Notes: a model not told the origin generated them from the letters alone. DNA of 64,000 bases from Actinomadura oligospora ATCC 43269 (GCF_000518265.1 NZ_KI912410.1:228774-292773); one strand, 5' to 3'. Positions 34,197 through 43,409 are shown, numbered from the stretch's first letter. Program-made: numbers and translations.

Positions 34197-36394
34197 CCCG
34201 CGCCCTCGTCTACGGCGACGTGGACCTGAATCTGATCGACGGCTCGGCCATCTGGGCTCAGGGCATGGTGCAGACGCTCGCCCGCGCGGGCTGCGACGTC
34301 ACGCTCGTCCTGAAAGCGCCCGTCCGGACCGGACGGCTGGTCGACCCCCTGCGCGCGCTCCCGCGCGTGACCGTCCTCTCCCCACACGAGGACGGCCTGA
34401 CCGGTGAGGGCCCGATGCGTCCCGCGGAGGCCGCGGCCGTCATCGCGCGGATCGACGCGCAGCAGCCGTTCGACCTGGCCGTAGTACGCGGGCGCGCGTT
34501 GGCGACCCAGCTGGCCGCCGGTCCGCTCAAGGGCCGCCTGTGGACGTACCTGACCGACGTCCCGCAGTCGGCGGCCGAGTTCGACGGCAAGTCCAAGGGC
34601 GACCTGCGGCGCATCGCGGACGCGTCGCGCCTGCTGCTCTGCCAGACCGAGGAACTGCGCGGCTTCATGGAAGCGGCGGTTCCCGCGACGGCGGGCAAGA
34701 GCGTGCTGTTCCCTCCGGTGGTCGTCCTGCCGGACGGCCTGGAACCCCGTGCGGCGGGCGCGCCCGCAGGGAAACTGCGTCTCGTCTACACGGGCAAGTT
34801 CGCCCCTCGCTGGAACACGCTGCAGATGACACGCCTGCCCGCGCTCCTGCGCGCGCGAGGCGTGGACGCCGAGCTGCACATGGTCGGCGACAAAATCCAT
34901 CAGGAAGCGGGTTTCGCCGCTCCGATGAAGGCCGCCCTGGAGGGCGGGGACGGCGTCGTCTGGCACGGCGGGCACCCGCGTGCCGAGGCGATGCGCCTCA
35001 CGGCGAGCGGGGACGTGGCCCTGTCGTGGCGCGACATGACCATGGACACCAGCCTGGAGCTTTCGACCAAGGTGCTGGAGAGCGGCGCGCTGGGCGTCCC
35101 GGTCGTGCTGAACCGCAACCCCATGCACGAGCGGCTGTTCGGCGAGGACTACCCGCTTTTCGCCTCGTCCGAGAGTGATGTCGTCGACGCGCTCACCCTC
35201 ATAGGCAAGAACCCCGAGCTGTACGAGCAGGCCGCGGAGCGCTGCCGTGCCGCCGCGGCCGATTACAGCCTGGACGCCGCCGTCCGCCGTATGCGGGGCT
35301 ACCTGGAGACGACGTTCCCCCTGCCGCGGCGCGACGGCAAGCTGAAGGTCGTCGTCGCGGGGCACGACCTCAAGTTCTTCACCAAGCTGTTGGACCACCT
35401 GCGTGACCGTCCGGACATGGAGGTCCGCCTGGACAAGTGGCCCGCGCTGAAGACCCACGACCCGGAGCGCAGTCTCGAACTCGTCCAGTGGGCGGACGTC
35501 GTCATCTGCGAATGGTGCGGCCCGAACGCCCTCTGGTACGCGCGGAACAAGCGGCCCGGCCAGAAGCTGCTCGTCCGGCTGCACCGGTTCGAGCTGTACT
35601 CGGGCTGGCCCCTGAAGCTCGACATCGACGCCGTGGACAAGGTCATCTGCGTCAGCCCCCACTACGCGGACCTGACGCTGGAGACGACGGGGTGGCCTGC
35701 GCACAAGGTTCAAGTCATCCCCAACTGGGTGGACGACGAGCAGTTCGACCGTGTCAAGTTGCCCGGTGCCAAGTACCACCTCGGGATCATCGGGATCGCG
35801 CCGTCCCGTAAGCGCTTCGACCTGGCGCTGGACGTCCTGGAGGAACTGCGTCGCGACGACCCGCGCTACACGCTGTTCGTCAAGTCCAAGCTTCCCTGGG
35901 AGTACTGGTGGATCTGGGAGCGTCCTGACGAGCGCGAGCACTACGAGCAGGTGTTCCGGCGCGTCCGGCGTTCCAAGACCCTCGCGGACGGCGTCGTTTT
36001 CGATGCGTATGGGCGAGACGTCCCCGCCTGGCTGCGCCGGATCGGATTCGTCCTGTCCACCAGCGACGACGAGAGCTTCCACCTCGCGCCCGCCGAGGGC
36101 ATGGCGTCCGGCGCGATCCCCGCGCTGCTGCCGTGGCCAGGTGTGGACACTGTCTACGACACCCGCTGGATCCACCGCACCCCGCAGGACATGGCCGCCG
36201 CCATCGCCGCGACGGTCTCCGGAGGCCGCTGGGAGGACGAACGCGAGTACGGCCGCGCCCAGGTCCGCGCCTCGTACGGGCTCCGGGTCGTCGAGGACGC
36301 CTGGGTGGATCTCGTCTTCGGCGTCCATGCGGAGGAGAGCCGGGAACTCTCCGCCGGACATGCTCGTATCCCCAGTGGGGAAGCTGGTCGCTAG
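34193..36394 (+). CDS. Double GT4 glycosyltransferase fusion
   Basis: A 733-residue protein with a TTG start overlapping the previous stop (TTGA). The first GT-B unit (about residues 1-390) has LVYGDVDLNLIDGSAIWAQG, LRLVYTGKFAPRWNTLQM, VVWHGGHPRAEAM and STKVLESGALGVPVVL. The second (about 395-720) has KVVVAGHDLKFFTKLLDHL, VICEWCGPNALWYARNKRP, LVRLHRFELYSGWPL, IPNWVDDEQFD and GIIGIAPSRKRFDLALDVL. The E-x7 region of the second unit is altered (HLAPAEGMASGAIPALLP). Two active sites in one chain could alternate two sugars or add successive residues. Confidence 0.82.
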   Translation: MTRALVYGDVDLNLIDGSAIWAQGMVQTLARAGCDVTLVLKAPVRTGRLVDPLRALPRVTVLSPHEDGLTGEGPMRPAEAAAVIARIDAQQPFDLAVVRGRALATQLAAGPLKGRLWTYLTDVPQSAAEFDGKSKGDLRRIADASRLLLCQTEELRGFMEAAVPATAGKSVLFPPVVVLPDGLEPRAAGAPAGKLRLVYTGKFAPRWNTLQMTRLPALLRARGVDAELHMVGDKIHQEAGFAAPMKAALEGGDGVVWHGGHPRAEAMRLTASGDVALSWRDMTMDTSLELSTKVLESGALGVPVVLNRNPMHERLFGEDYPLFASSESDVVDALTLIGKNPELYEQAAERCRAAAADYSLDAAVRRMRGYLETTFPLPRRDGKLKVVVAGHDLKFFTKLLDHLRDRPDMEVRLDKWPALKTHDPERSLELVQWADVVICEWCGPNALWYARNKRPGQKLLVRLHRFELYSGWPLKLDIDAVDKVICVSPHYADLTLETTGWPAHKVQVIPNWVDDEQFDRVKLPGAKYHLGIIGIAPSRKRFDLALDVLEELRRDDPRYTLFVKSKLPWEYWWIWERPDEREHYEQVFRRVRRSKTLADGVVFDAYGRDVPAWLRRIGFVLSTSDDESFHLAPAEGMASGAIPALLPWPGVDTVYDTRWIHRTPQDMAAAIAATVSGGRWEDEREYGRAQVRASYGLRVVEDAWVDLVFGVHAEESRELSAGHARIPSGEAGR

Positions 36395-36424
36395 GCGGGG
36401 TGGCACGGTCGGGGCGCCACCCGC

Positions 36425-37924
36425 ATGACGGGGACGGAGCGACGCGTGTTCGCCGAGACCGGTACGGGGAGGCGCGCGCGCCTGCAAGTGACTTTGCCGC
36501 GCGCGCGTGCCGCGCTCCGTCCGCACGTGGTGTTCACGGCCGCCCTCGCGGCGGCCGTGCTGCTGCGCGTCTTCACGATGCTCGGCTACCCGACCACGTT
36601 CTGGTTCGGCGACTCCGGCAGCTACCTGAAGAGCGCCCTGCACTTCACCCCGTCGCCGCTGCGGCCGTCCGGCTACTCGCTGATGCTGTGGGCCTTGCAC
36701 CCCTTCCACGACCTCCGGCTGGTCGCGGGCGTGCAGCACCTGCTGGGGCTCGCCACGGCCGTCCTGCTCTACGCCGTGACCTGGCGCTGGACGCGCGGAC
36801 GATTCCCCGACAAGCCAGGAATTCCCGGGCTGATCGGCACCGCCGTGGCCGCGCCCGTCCTGTTCGACGCGTACCAGATCCAGCTCGAGCACATGCTCAT
36901 GTCGGACGCCACGTTCGAGTTCCTCGCCGTGGCCGCCGTCGCGGCCCTGCTGTGGAAGCGCCGCCTGACCTGGCGCCTCGGCCTCCTGGCGGGCCTGCTG
37001 CTCGCCGCCGCGGCCCTCACCCGCACGATCGGCCTGCCCCTGCTCGCCGTCGCCGTCCTCTGGGGCGCGGTCCGGGTGGCCGCGCGCCGCCCCACCCCCG
37101 CGTGGGCGTCGGGGTGGCGGCCCCTGGCGGCGATGGTGGCGGTCTTCGCCGTCTGCGTCGGCGGGTACGCGGGCTGGTACAAGTCCGCGCACGGACGGTT
37201 CGAACTGGCCGCGACCAACGGCTTCTTCCTCTACGGACGGACGGCCGCGTTCGCCGACTGCGCCAAGATCAAACCACCGGCCGACCTGGCCGGCCTCTGC
37301 CACGACTGGAAGCACGACACCCCCGGCGTCGCCCCCGCCTACGCCGCCCTGTGGGGAGCGAGATCGCCGTTCCGCGCCATGCCCGGCGGCGTCGCGGACG
37401 TGCAGGGCAACGCCCGTGCCGCCCGGTTCGCCCAGGCGGCCATCCTCGCCCAGCCCGGCGACTACCTGGGCCGGGCGCTCCGCGACACCGCGCGCTCCTT
37501 CTCCTGGAGCCGCTCCGCCTACCCGACCCCCTGGACGGTCGGCGAGTACCGCTTCCCGGCCAAGCCCTGGCAGCCCAGGTCCGCCGTGAAACCCGCCCGC
37601 GCCTACGGTCGCGCCACCGCCGTCCCGCGCGTCGTCGAGCCCTTCGCCGGGTGGATGCGCTCCTACCAGCGGGTCACGTACCTTCCCGGCGCGCTCCTGG
37701 GCGGCCTGCTGCTCGTCGGCCTCGCCGGGGTCGCGCGGCGGGCGCGCGACTGGGGCGGGCCCGCCCTGCTGCCCTGGCTCACCGCCGTGGCCCTGCTCCT
37801 CGTTCCGCCGTTCACCGCCGATTTCGACTACCGCTACCTGCTTCCGGTAGTGCCGCTCGCCGCCCTCGCGGCGGCCCTGGGCTGGTTCTCCGAAGCTGTT
37901 TCGAGCACTTCCAGCGATCTGTGA
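36425..37924 (+). CDS. Polytopic GT-C-like membrane protein
   Basis: A 499-residue protein with ten or more hydrophobic segments. The first loop WFGDSGSYLKSALHF, near residues 58-72, holds the acidic pattern expected of GT-C enzymes. Further marks are RPSGYSLMLWALHPF, DAYQIQLEHMLMSDATFEF, LTRTIGLPLL and a late FTADFDYRYLLPVVPL. It is clearly paralogous to the protein at 41535-43409 (same DAYQIQLEHMLMSD, FFLYGR and ADFDYRYLLP motifs). It probably transfers sugars from a polyprenyl-phosphate donor outside the membrane; a possible donor supply is the GT2 at 54234. Confidence 0.78.
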   Translation: MTGTERRVFAETGTGRRARLQVTLPRARAALRPHVVFTAALAAAVLLRVFTMLGYPTTFWFGDSGSYLKSALHFTPSPLRPSGYSLMLWALHPFHDLRLVAGVQHLLGLATAVLLYAVTWRWTRGRFPDKPGIPGLIGTAVAAPVLFDAYQIQLEHMLMSDATFEFLAVAAVAALLWKRRLTWRLGLLAGLLLAAAALTRTIGLPLLAVAVLWGAVRVAARRPTPAWASGWRPLAAMVAVFAVCVGGYAGWYKSAHGRFELAATNGFFLYGRTAAFADCAKIKPPADLAGLCHDWKHDTPGVAPAYAALWGARSPFRAMPGGVADVQGNARAARFAQAAILAQPGDYLGRALRDTARSFSWSRSAYPTPWTVGEYRFPAKPWQPRSAVKPARAYGRATAVPRVVEPFAGWMRSYQRVTYLPGALLGGLLLVGLAGVARRARDWGGPALLPWLTAVALLLVPPFTADFDYRYLLPVVPLAALAAALGWFSEAVSSTSSDL

Positions 37925-37961
37925 TACTTCGAGTCCGTACCGGCGAAACGAAAGGGTGAGG

Positions 37962-38507
37962 ATGGCTGCGGAGACCAGCGAAGGGCCCGGCTCCCACGCG
38001 GAGATCGGCCAGGTCTGGCCGCGCGACGGCCATATCCGCATCCTCGGCACGGTCGTCTCCGGCGGAGCGCCGGACGAGGCTCCCGTGGACGAGCCCTGGA
38101 CGTTGCGCCTCACCTCCCGCGAGCGCCGCAAGGCCCCCGCCCCCTCGGTGACCGAGCGGATCGTCAACCGGCTCAAGCGCAGTGTGACCCGCACCGCCGA
38201 GCGCACCCCGCCCCGGCTGTACTTCCCGGTCGCCGCCGACGGCCCGCACTTCGAGGTCGTCGTGCCCGTCCGCGACCTGGCCGTCCGGGACGCGCTGCCC
38301 CGCGAGCACTGGGACCTGCACCTGGTCTCGGCGCGCGGCGGACGCAGGCTCGCCCTGCGGGTCGGCCGGCACCACGACGACATGCCCGGCAAGAAGAAGA
38401 TCGTCTCGTTCCCCGAGCAGACCGAGGCCGGCGTCGCCGTCCTGCCGTACTACACCGACGGCGACCACCTGTCCGTCCGCTGCGCGCTGCGCGGCTCCGG
38501 AGAGTGA
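37962..38507 (+). CDS. Beta-rich accessory-domain-like protein
   Basis: A 181-residue protein; the ATG at 37962 is preferred, with AAAGGGTGAGG just upstream. Sequence such as HIRILGTVVSG, PWTLRLTSRERRK, ALPREHWDLHLVSARGGRRLALRVG and VLPYYTDGDHLSVRCAL looks like tandem beta-sandwich strands. The same style (SGRWDLYAPGERGDLTVGID) occurs in the middle of the 1165-residue TagF fusion at 44829-48326. It may be a free-standing version of that domain. It ends just before a GT4 gene. Confidence 0.6.
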   Translation: MAAETSEGPGSHAEIGQVWPRDGHIRILGTVVSGGAPDEAPVDEPWTLRLTSRERRKAPAPSVTERIVNRLKRSVTRTAERTPPRLYFPVAADGPHFEVVVPVRDLAVRDALPREHWDLHLVSARGGRRLALRVGRHHDDMPGKKKIVSFPEQTEAGVAVLPYYTDGDHLSVRCALRGSGE

Positions 38508-38518
38508 AGAGGCTCCGC

Positions 38519-39670
38519 ATGAAGCTGACCTACGTGCTGTTCAACGCCTTCGGGATCGGCGGCACCGTCCGCACGGTGATCAACCAGGCGAACGGCATGG
38601 TGGCTCGGGGCCACGACGTCGAGATCGTCTCCCTGATGCGGTACTGGGAGGACACGCCGTTCCCGCTGGACGAGCGCGTCCGGATCATCCCGATGGTGGA
38701 CTCCAGCTCCGGCGAGCACGTCGACTGGGACGGGTTCGACGGCGAGGAGGACACCTCCTGGCACGCGTCCTTCCCGGCCGGGGTGTCGGAGAAGGCGGAG
38801 CAGCGCCGCCGCCTCAACGCGCTGATCCGCTACCTGCCCACCATCGAGGACCGGATCGTCGTCACGACCAAGCCGTCCATCGACCTGTTCGTGGAGCGCT
38901 ACACCGATCCCTCGCTGATCCGGATCGTCCAGGAGCACACCAACTTCGACTACCACAACGCCGAGTGGCGCAAGGCCTACCACGGTGTCCTGACCCAGAT
39001 GGACGCCCTGGTCACGCTCACCGAGAGCGACCGCGTCGCCTACTCCGCGGAGTTCCCGGACCTGCGGGTCGAGCAGATCCCGAACGCCCTGCACGCCCTC
39101 GACGTCCCGCGCTCCGACCTCTCCCGGACCCAGGTCGTCAGCGCCGGACGGCTCGACGGCAACAAGGGCTTCGACATGCTGATCCAGGCGTTCGCCAAGG
39201 TCGTCGAGACCCACCCTGACTGGACGCTCCGGATCCACGGCGACGGCCCGGAGGAGGCCCGGCTCCGCAAGCTGATCCTCGCCGAGCACCTGTACAACCA
39301 CGTCTTCCTGATGGGCGCCACCAACAGCCTCGACGACGAGCTCGCCAAGGGCTCGGTCTTCGCGATGAGCTCGAAGTCCGAGGGCTTCGGCATGGTCCTC
39401 CTGGAGGCCATGAACTGCGGCCTGCCCGTCGTCAGCTTCAGCTGCCCGGTCGGCCCGCGCGAGCTCGTCAACGACGGCGTCGACGGCTTCCTCGTCCCCG
39501 AACGCGACGTCGAGGCCCTCGCCGAGGGCATCATCCGCCTGATCGAGGACGAGGGCCTCCGCCGCGACTTCTCCGAGGCCGCCCTCAAGAAGGCCGCCGA
39601 ATACGGCCCCGACCCGATCGCCGACTCCTGGGAGCAGCTCTTCGAGTCCCTGGGCGGCGGCGCCGAGTAG
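38519..39670 (+). CDS. GT4 glycosyltransferase (TagE/GtfA-like)
   Basis: A 383-residue protein. The ATG at 38519 puts MKLTYVLFNAFGIGGTVRTV at the N-terminus; a GTG at 38504 overlapping the previous stop is possible. Motifs: IVQEHTNFDYHNAEWRKAY, VTLTESDRVAYS, IPNALHALD, VSAGRLDGNKGFDMLIQAF, LRIHGDGPEEARLR and MSSKSEGFGMVLLEAMNCGL, with E-x7-E intact. This order resembles the poly(glycerol-phosphate) alpha-glucosyltransferases (TagE) and related GT4 proteins, fitting decoration of a teichoic-type chain. Confidence 0.88.
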   Translation: MKLTYVLFNAFGIGGTVRTVINQANGMVARGHDVEIVSLMRYWEDTPFPLDERVRIIPMVDSSSGEHVDWDGFDGEEDTSWHASFPAGVSEKAEQRRRLNALIRYLPTIEDRIVVTTKPSIDLFVERYTDPSLIRIVQEHTNFDYHNAEWRKAYHGVLTQMDALVTLTESDRVAYSAEFPDLRVEQIPNALHALDVPRSDLSRTQVVSAGRLDGNKGFDMLIQAFAKVVETHPDWTLRIHGDGPEEARLRKLILAEHLYNHVFLMGATNSLDDELAKGSVFAMSSKSEGFGMVLLEAMNCGLPVVSFSCPVGPRELVNDGVDGFLVPERDVEALAEGIIRLIEDEGLRRDFSEAALKKAAEYGPDPIADSWEQLFESLGGGAE

Positions 39671-39698
39671 GCCACCACTGCCCCCGGCCTTTGGCGGG

Positions 39699-40049
39699 CT
39701 ACCGGCCCGGCGGGGTGGGGTGGCGGGGTTCGTAGAGACCCAGCTGGGCACCGCTGGGCAGGCGCAGGCGGGTGAGCAGGCCCCAGCCCGCGTCGGTGAT
39801 GGGCTCGGGGAACTCGACGCCCTTCTCGGTGAGGTCGTCGACGGTCGCGGTCACGTCGTCGCACATCAGGTAGAGCTCGTGGACGGGCGGGCCGTCGGTG
39901 GGGTGGGCGGCGAGCTCGGTGGGCGGCAGGCGGAAGATGAGCCAGCCGCCGCCGACGTCCACGTGCGGGAAGCCGAGGACGTCGCGCAGGAAGGCGCGGT
40001 CGGCGTCGGCGTCCACGCTGTGAACGACGACATGCGCTCCGTTGATCAT
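39699..40049 (-). CDS. VOC (glyoxalase/bleomycin-resistance fold) protein
   Basis: A 116-residue protein with two beta-alpha-beta-beta-beta halves: GAHVVVHSVDADADRAFLRD ... GWLIFRLPPTELAAHP and VHELYLMCDDVTATVDDLTE ... LTRLRLPSGAQLGLYEPRHP. The metal-ligand positions include H7 region, H in PPVHELY and E in LYEPRHP, so a metal may be bound. Substrate unknown; small VOC proteins often give drug or electrophile resistance. Confidence 0.85.
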   Translation of the reverse strand: MINGAHVVVHSVDADADRAFLRDVLGFPHVDVGGGWLIFRLPPTELAAHPTDGPPVHELYLMCDDVTATVDDLTEKGVEFPEPITDAGWGLLTRLRLPSGAQLGLYEPRHPTPPGR

Positions 40050-40305
40050 GGCCGTGACGATACGGGGACGGCGCCCCGCATCGGTTCATCTGCGTCCCAT
40101 GCCATCGCCATGCGTCTCCCATCCCCGGGCGGACCTCCGAGGACGTGAGGAACGCTGCGCCTGGGACGCCAGGGACGGCCCGTCGGCGGTGGGGCAAGTT
40201 TCGGCCTGAGGTGTTCTCGGGGTGGTGCCGGGGTAACGCTGCCAGGGAATGCTGCTGGGAAATGCTGCCGGTGAATGCGGTCCGGGCGGGAAGGGGCATG
40301 CCGAG
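40050..40305. other. Divergent intergenic region with short imperfect repeats
   Basis: Between the VOC and lipoprotein genes. Around 40232-40278 the element AATGCTGC(C/T)GGGAA recurs about three times in diverged form. No clear promoter boxes were placed. Confidence 0.35.
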
Positions 40306-41427
40306 GTGGATCGTCGCGCGGTTCTCGGGGTCGTGTTGGCGATGGGCGTCGGCGGCTTCGCGGGATGCGGGGGCCTGGACGGAACCCGCGATGCGTCCGC
40401 GCTGCGATTCGACGGCGGCGGGTATCTCCTCAAAAGCGCGTCGGTGAAGGTCGGGAAGTCTCGGAAGACGGTCAGATACCGGCTGTATTCGGGGATTCCC
40501 TATGTCTCCCATCCCGCCGATCCGGCCCGTCAGAGACTGAGCGTCCGCGTCCCGGTCGAGGTGGACGGAAAGGCCGTGAACTCCGGCCGCGCGCCGATCA
40601 TGATGACCACCGCGAACGGCGGTGAGGAACCGGCCGCCGAGAACGGGATCGCGCTGGCCTCGGGCGTCGTCGTGGTGACCTCGGGCGTGCGGGACACGGC
40701 CTGGGACGGGATCGTGGACCTCAAGGCCGCCATCCGGTACGTCCGGCACAACAAGGGGAGACTGCCCGGAGACGACGCGCGGATCGTCGCGTCCGGGAGC
40801 GGACGGGGCGGCGGGCTGGCGGCGCTGGCCGGGGCGTCCGCCGGACGGGGACAATACGACGACGACCTGAGGAGAATCGGCGCGGCCAAGGCTTCGGACC
40901 TCGTTTACGCCGTGGCCGCGTCCGCGCCCGTCACCGAGATCGGGAAGGCCGATCTCGCGTATGACAGGAAAGGGATCCTCACCAAATACCTGGAACCGGC
41001 CGGGGCCGCCTATCTGAAGCAGCTGCCGGAAGGCGACCGGGCCCTCTACCTCAAGCGGAATTCCTGGATCGACTGGATGCACAGCCGCATCTCGTTCACC
41101 CTCGACGCCTTCCTCGACCACACCGGGACGCGGAAGGCGGCCGATCTGGCGGCGGTCGCGAAACCGGCCCGCATGCTGCGGAACCCGATGGACTTCGTCC
41201 GGCAGCGGAACCCGGACCGGGCCCGCCACTGGTGGCTGCGGGCCGGGACGGACGGCACCGACGTGCCCCTCACCGTCGTCGGGAACCTCGCGACCGGCCT
41301 GCAGGGCCTCGGAGACGACGTGGACGCGGCCGTCGACTGGAACGCGAGGGACCACCACCCCGCGAACGGCAGCGCCGCTTCCGGGCTCGTCGAGTGGATC
41401 ACCGGGACCGTCGCGCGCCGATCCTGA
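40306..41427 (+). CDS. Putative lipoprotein, tannase-like alpha/beta-hydrolase fold lacking the nucleophile
   Basis: A 373-residue protein. The GTG at 40306 (AAGGGG upstream) gives an N-terminus DRRAVLGVVLAMGVGGFAGC with a lipobox-like GFAGC. The body resembles tannase/feruloyl-esterase-like hydrolases: GKAVNSGRAPIMMTTANGG, GVVVVTSGVRDTAWDG, IVASGSGRGGGLAAL, LRAGTDGTDVPLTV and WNARDHHPANG. The expected nucleophile elbow GxSxG reads G-S-G-R-G, so the Ser is replaced by Gly, while candidate Asp and His residues remain. It may bind rather than hydrolyse. Family assignment is from memory and needs a profile search. Confidence 0.6.
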   Translation: MDRRAVLGVVLAMGVGGFAGCGGLDGTRDASALRFDGGGYLLKSASVKVGKSRKTVRYRLYSGIPYVSHPADPARQRLSVRVPVEVDGKAVNSGRAPIMMTTANGGEEPAAENGIALASGVVVVTSGVRDTAWDGIVDLKAAIRYVRHNKGRLPGDDARIVASGSGRGGGLAALAGASAGRGQYDDDLRRIGAAKASDLVYAVAASAPVTEIGKADLAYDRKGILTKYLEPAGAAYLKQLPEGDRALYLKRNSWIDWMHSRISFTLDAFLDHTGTRKAADLAAVAKPARMLRNPMDFVRQRNPDRARHWWLRAGTDGTDVPLTVVGNLATGLQGLGDDVDAAVDWNARDHHPANGSAASGLVEWITGTVARRS

Positions 41428-41534
41428 TGATCACCCTGCTGGCGGCACTATCCTTCGACGTGGCGGCCGAATCCCCCTTTCGGCGTGGGGCCGCCCCACC
41501 CCGCTGACCCCGCCTAGCACACATCGGAGCAGGT

Positions 41535-43409
41535 TTGTCCGACCGGACCTCCCTTGATGCCGTCCAAACGTCCGGGCCGAGCAAGGCCGGGCGGTTCGAT
41601 CGACTCCGGCCGGGCGGGTTCCGGCCGCGGATGCTTCTGCCCCGGCCGCGCGCGATAGGCCGGTTCCTCGCCGCGCACACCGTCTTCCTGGTCGTGGTGG
41701 GCGGGGCGATCGCGCTCCGGGTCGTCACGCTGCTCGGCTTCGGGTCCGTCCTGTGGTTCGGGGACTCCCGGACGTATGTGACCGGCGCCCTCGACCTGCG
41801 GCCGTCCCCGCTGCGGCCGTCCGGGTACTCGCTCATCCTCGCGGCGGTCCGGCCGTTCGGCGGCTTCGACGGCGTGCTCGTGATGCAGCACGCGATGGGC
41901 GTCCTGATGGGCCTGATGGTCTACACCCTGCTGTACCGGGGGCTGCGGCGCGGCGCGCCCCGGCTGTGGATCTGGGTCCCCGGCGTGATCGCGTCCCTGC
42001 TGGCCGTGCCGGTGCTCTACGACGCCTACCAGATCCAGCTCGAGCACATGCTCATGTCCGACGTGCCGTTCACGTTCCTGCTGGCCTGCGGGATCACGCT
42101 CGCGATGTGGTGGCGGAAGACGCCCCTGTGGGCCGGAGCGCTCGCCGGGTTCATCGTCGGCGCGTCCGCGGACGTCCGGTCGGTCGGGCTGCCGATGCTG
42201 ATCGTCCTGGTGTTCTGCCTGGCCGTCCGGCGGGTGGGCTGGCGGACGGTCACGGCGACGGCCGTCGCGGGCGTCGTGCCGCTGGTCGGCTACATCTTCT
42301 GGTTCCACTCCTACTACGGGCAGTGGTCGTTCACCTCGACCGACAAGGTCTTCCTCTACGGACGGGTCTCCGGCTTCGCCGACTGCATGAAGATCAAGCC
42401 CGACCCGGAGCTGCAGATCTTCTGCCAGGACAAGGTGATCCGGGATCCGGAGATCGCGGCGGCGTTCCAGGCCATGTGGATGGCCGACTCGCCGTTCGAC
42501 CAGCTGCCCTGGGACATGGACGACCCCCGGACCAACGAGCTCGCCGGCCGGTTCGCCATGCGGGCCATCGAGAAGCAGCCCGGGGACTACGCCGCGACGG
42601 TCTGGCGCGACACCTGGCGCGCGTTCGCCTGGAAGCGCGTGGACTACCCGAACCCCGGCACGGTCGAGGAGTACCAGTTCCCGGAGGGCGGCGCGCTCCG
42701 GACGTGGAACGCCATGGCCGCCTACGACTACGGCGGCCGGACGGCCGAGTCCCGCGTCGTGGAGCCCTACGGCGGCTTCATGCGCGACTACCAGCGCCAC
42801 TACTTCATGCCGGGCACGTTCCTCGGGATCCTGCTGGGCGTCGGCCTGGTCGGCGTCGTGGTCCGGGTCCGCAGGATCGGCGGGCACGTCCTGCTGCCGT
42901 TCGGGATCGGGCTCGCGCTGCTGGTCGTCCCGGCGGCGACGGCCGACTTCGACTACCGCTACGTCCTGCCCGCCACGCCGTTCGCGGCCCTGGCCGCCGG
43001 GCTCGCCCTCGCCCGCGAGCCGCGCCGTGAGGCCGTGGCCGCCACCAGCGAGGCCGTGGCGGACGTCCCGTCCGGTGAACCGGACGAGAACGACTCCGAA
43101 GCACCGGAACCGCAGCCGGAGAAGCCGGAAACGGACGAACCAGCCCCCAAGGCCAAGGCCGAGGAAGCCGAGTCCGAGGCCGAGGACGAGCCCGACCCCG
43201 AGGTGAAGCCCGAGGTGAAGGACGACCCCGAGGACGGCGAAGAGCCCAAGGAGCCTGAAGAGGACCCCGAGGCTGAAGAGGCCGAGAAGGCTCCAGAGGC
43301 TGAGGAAGCTGAAAAGGCCCCAGAGGCTGAGGAAGCCGGTGAGGCCGATGACGCCGGGGACCAGGGCACGGAGAAGGACCCGGAAACGGCGGACGCCCCC
43401 GGCCGGTGA
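41535..43409 (+). CDS. Polytopic GT-C-like membrane protein with acidic repeat tail
   Basis: A 624-residue paralog of the protein at 36425. TTG start with GGAGCAGG upstream. The membrane part (about residues 45-500) shows LWFGDSRTYVTGALDL, RPSGYSLILAAVRPF, DAYQIQLEHMLMSDVPFTF, DVRSVGLPML, KVFLYGRVSGFADCMKIK and TADFDYRYVLPATPF. The last 120 residues are a Glu/Pro/Ala/Lys-rich cytoplasmic or cell-wall-directed tail with nine-residue repeats. Its stop codon lies in the loop of a perfect hairpin (43391-43425). Confidence 0.78.
   Translation: MSDRTSLDAVQTSGPSKAGRFDRLRPGGFRPRMLLPRPRAIGRFLAAHTVFLVVVGGAIALRVVTLLGFGSVLWFGDSRTYVTGALDLRPSPLRPSGYSLILAAVRPFGGFDGVLVMQHAMGVLMGLMVYTLLYRGLRRGAPRLWIWVPGVIASLLAVPVLYDAYQIQLEHMLMSDVPFTFLLACGITLAMWWRKTPLWAGALAGFIVGASADVRSVGLPMLIVLVFCLAVRRVGWRTVTATAVAGVVPLVGYIFWFHSYYGQWSFTSTDKVFLYGRVSGFADCMKIKPDPELQIFCQDKVIRDPEIAAAFQAMWMADSPFDQLPWDMDDPRTNELAGRFAMRAIEKQPGDYAATVWRDTWRAFAWKRVDYPNPGTVEEYQFPEGGALRTWNAMAAYDYGGRTAESRVVEPYGGFMRDYQRHYFMPGTFLGILLGVGLVGVVVRVRRIGGHVLLPFGIGLALLVVPAATADFDYRYVLPATPFAALAAGLALAREPRREAVAATSEAVADVPSGEPDENDSEAPEPQPEKPETDEPAPKAKAEEAESEAEDEPDPEVKPEVKDDPEDGEEPKEPEEDPEAEEAEKAPEAEEAEKAPEAEEAGEADDAGDQGTEKDPETADAPGR
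43269..43340 (+). repeat. 27-bp tandem coding repeat (EAEEAEKAP)
   Basis: Two and two-thirds copies of a 27-bp unit encode EAEEAEKAP EAEEAEKAP EAEEAG near the C-terminus of the GT-C-like protein. Such arrays can change copy number by slippage. Confidence 0.75.

Noticed and set aside
32735..38392. A 1885-codon open frame on the minus strand across five plus-strand glycan genes
   Set aside because: It is the GC-rich mirror of well-supported genes with family motifs on the plus strand; its translation is Arg/Gly/Pro/Val-rich with no domain.
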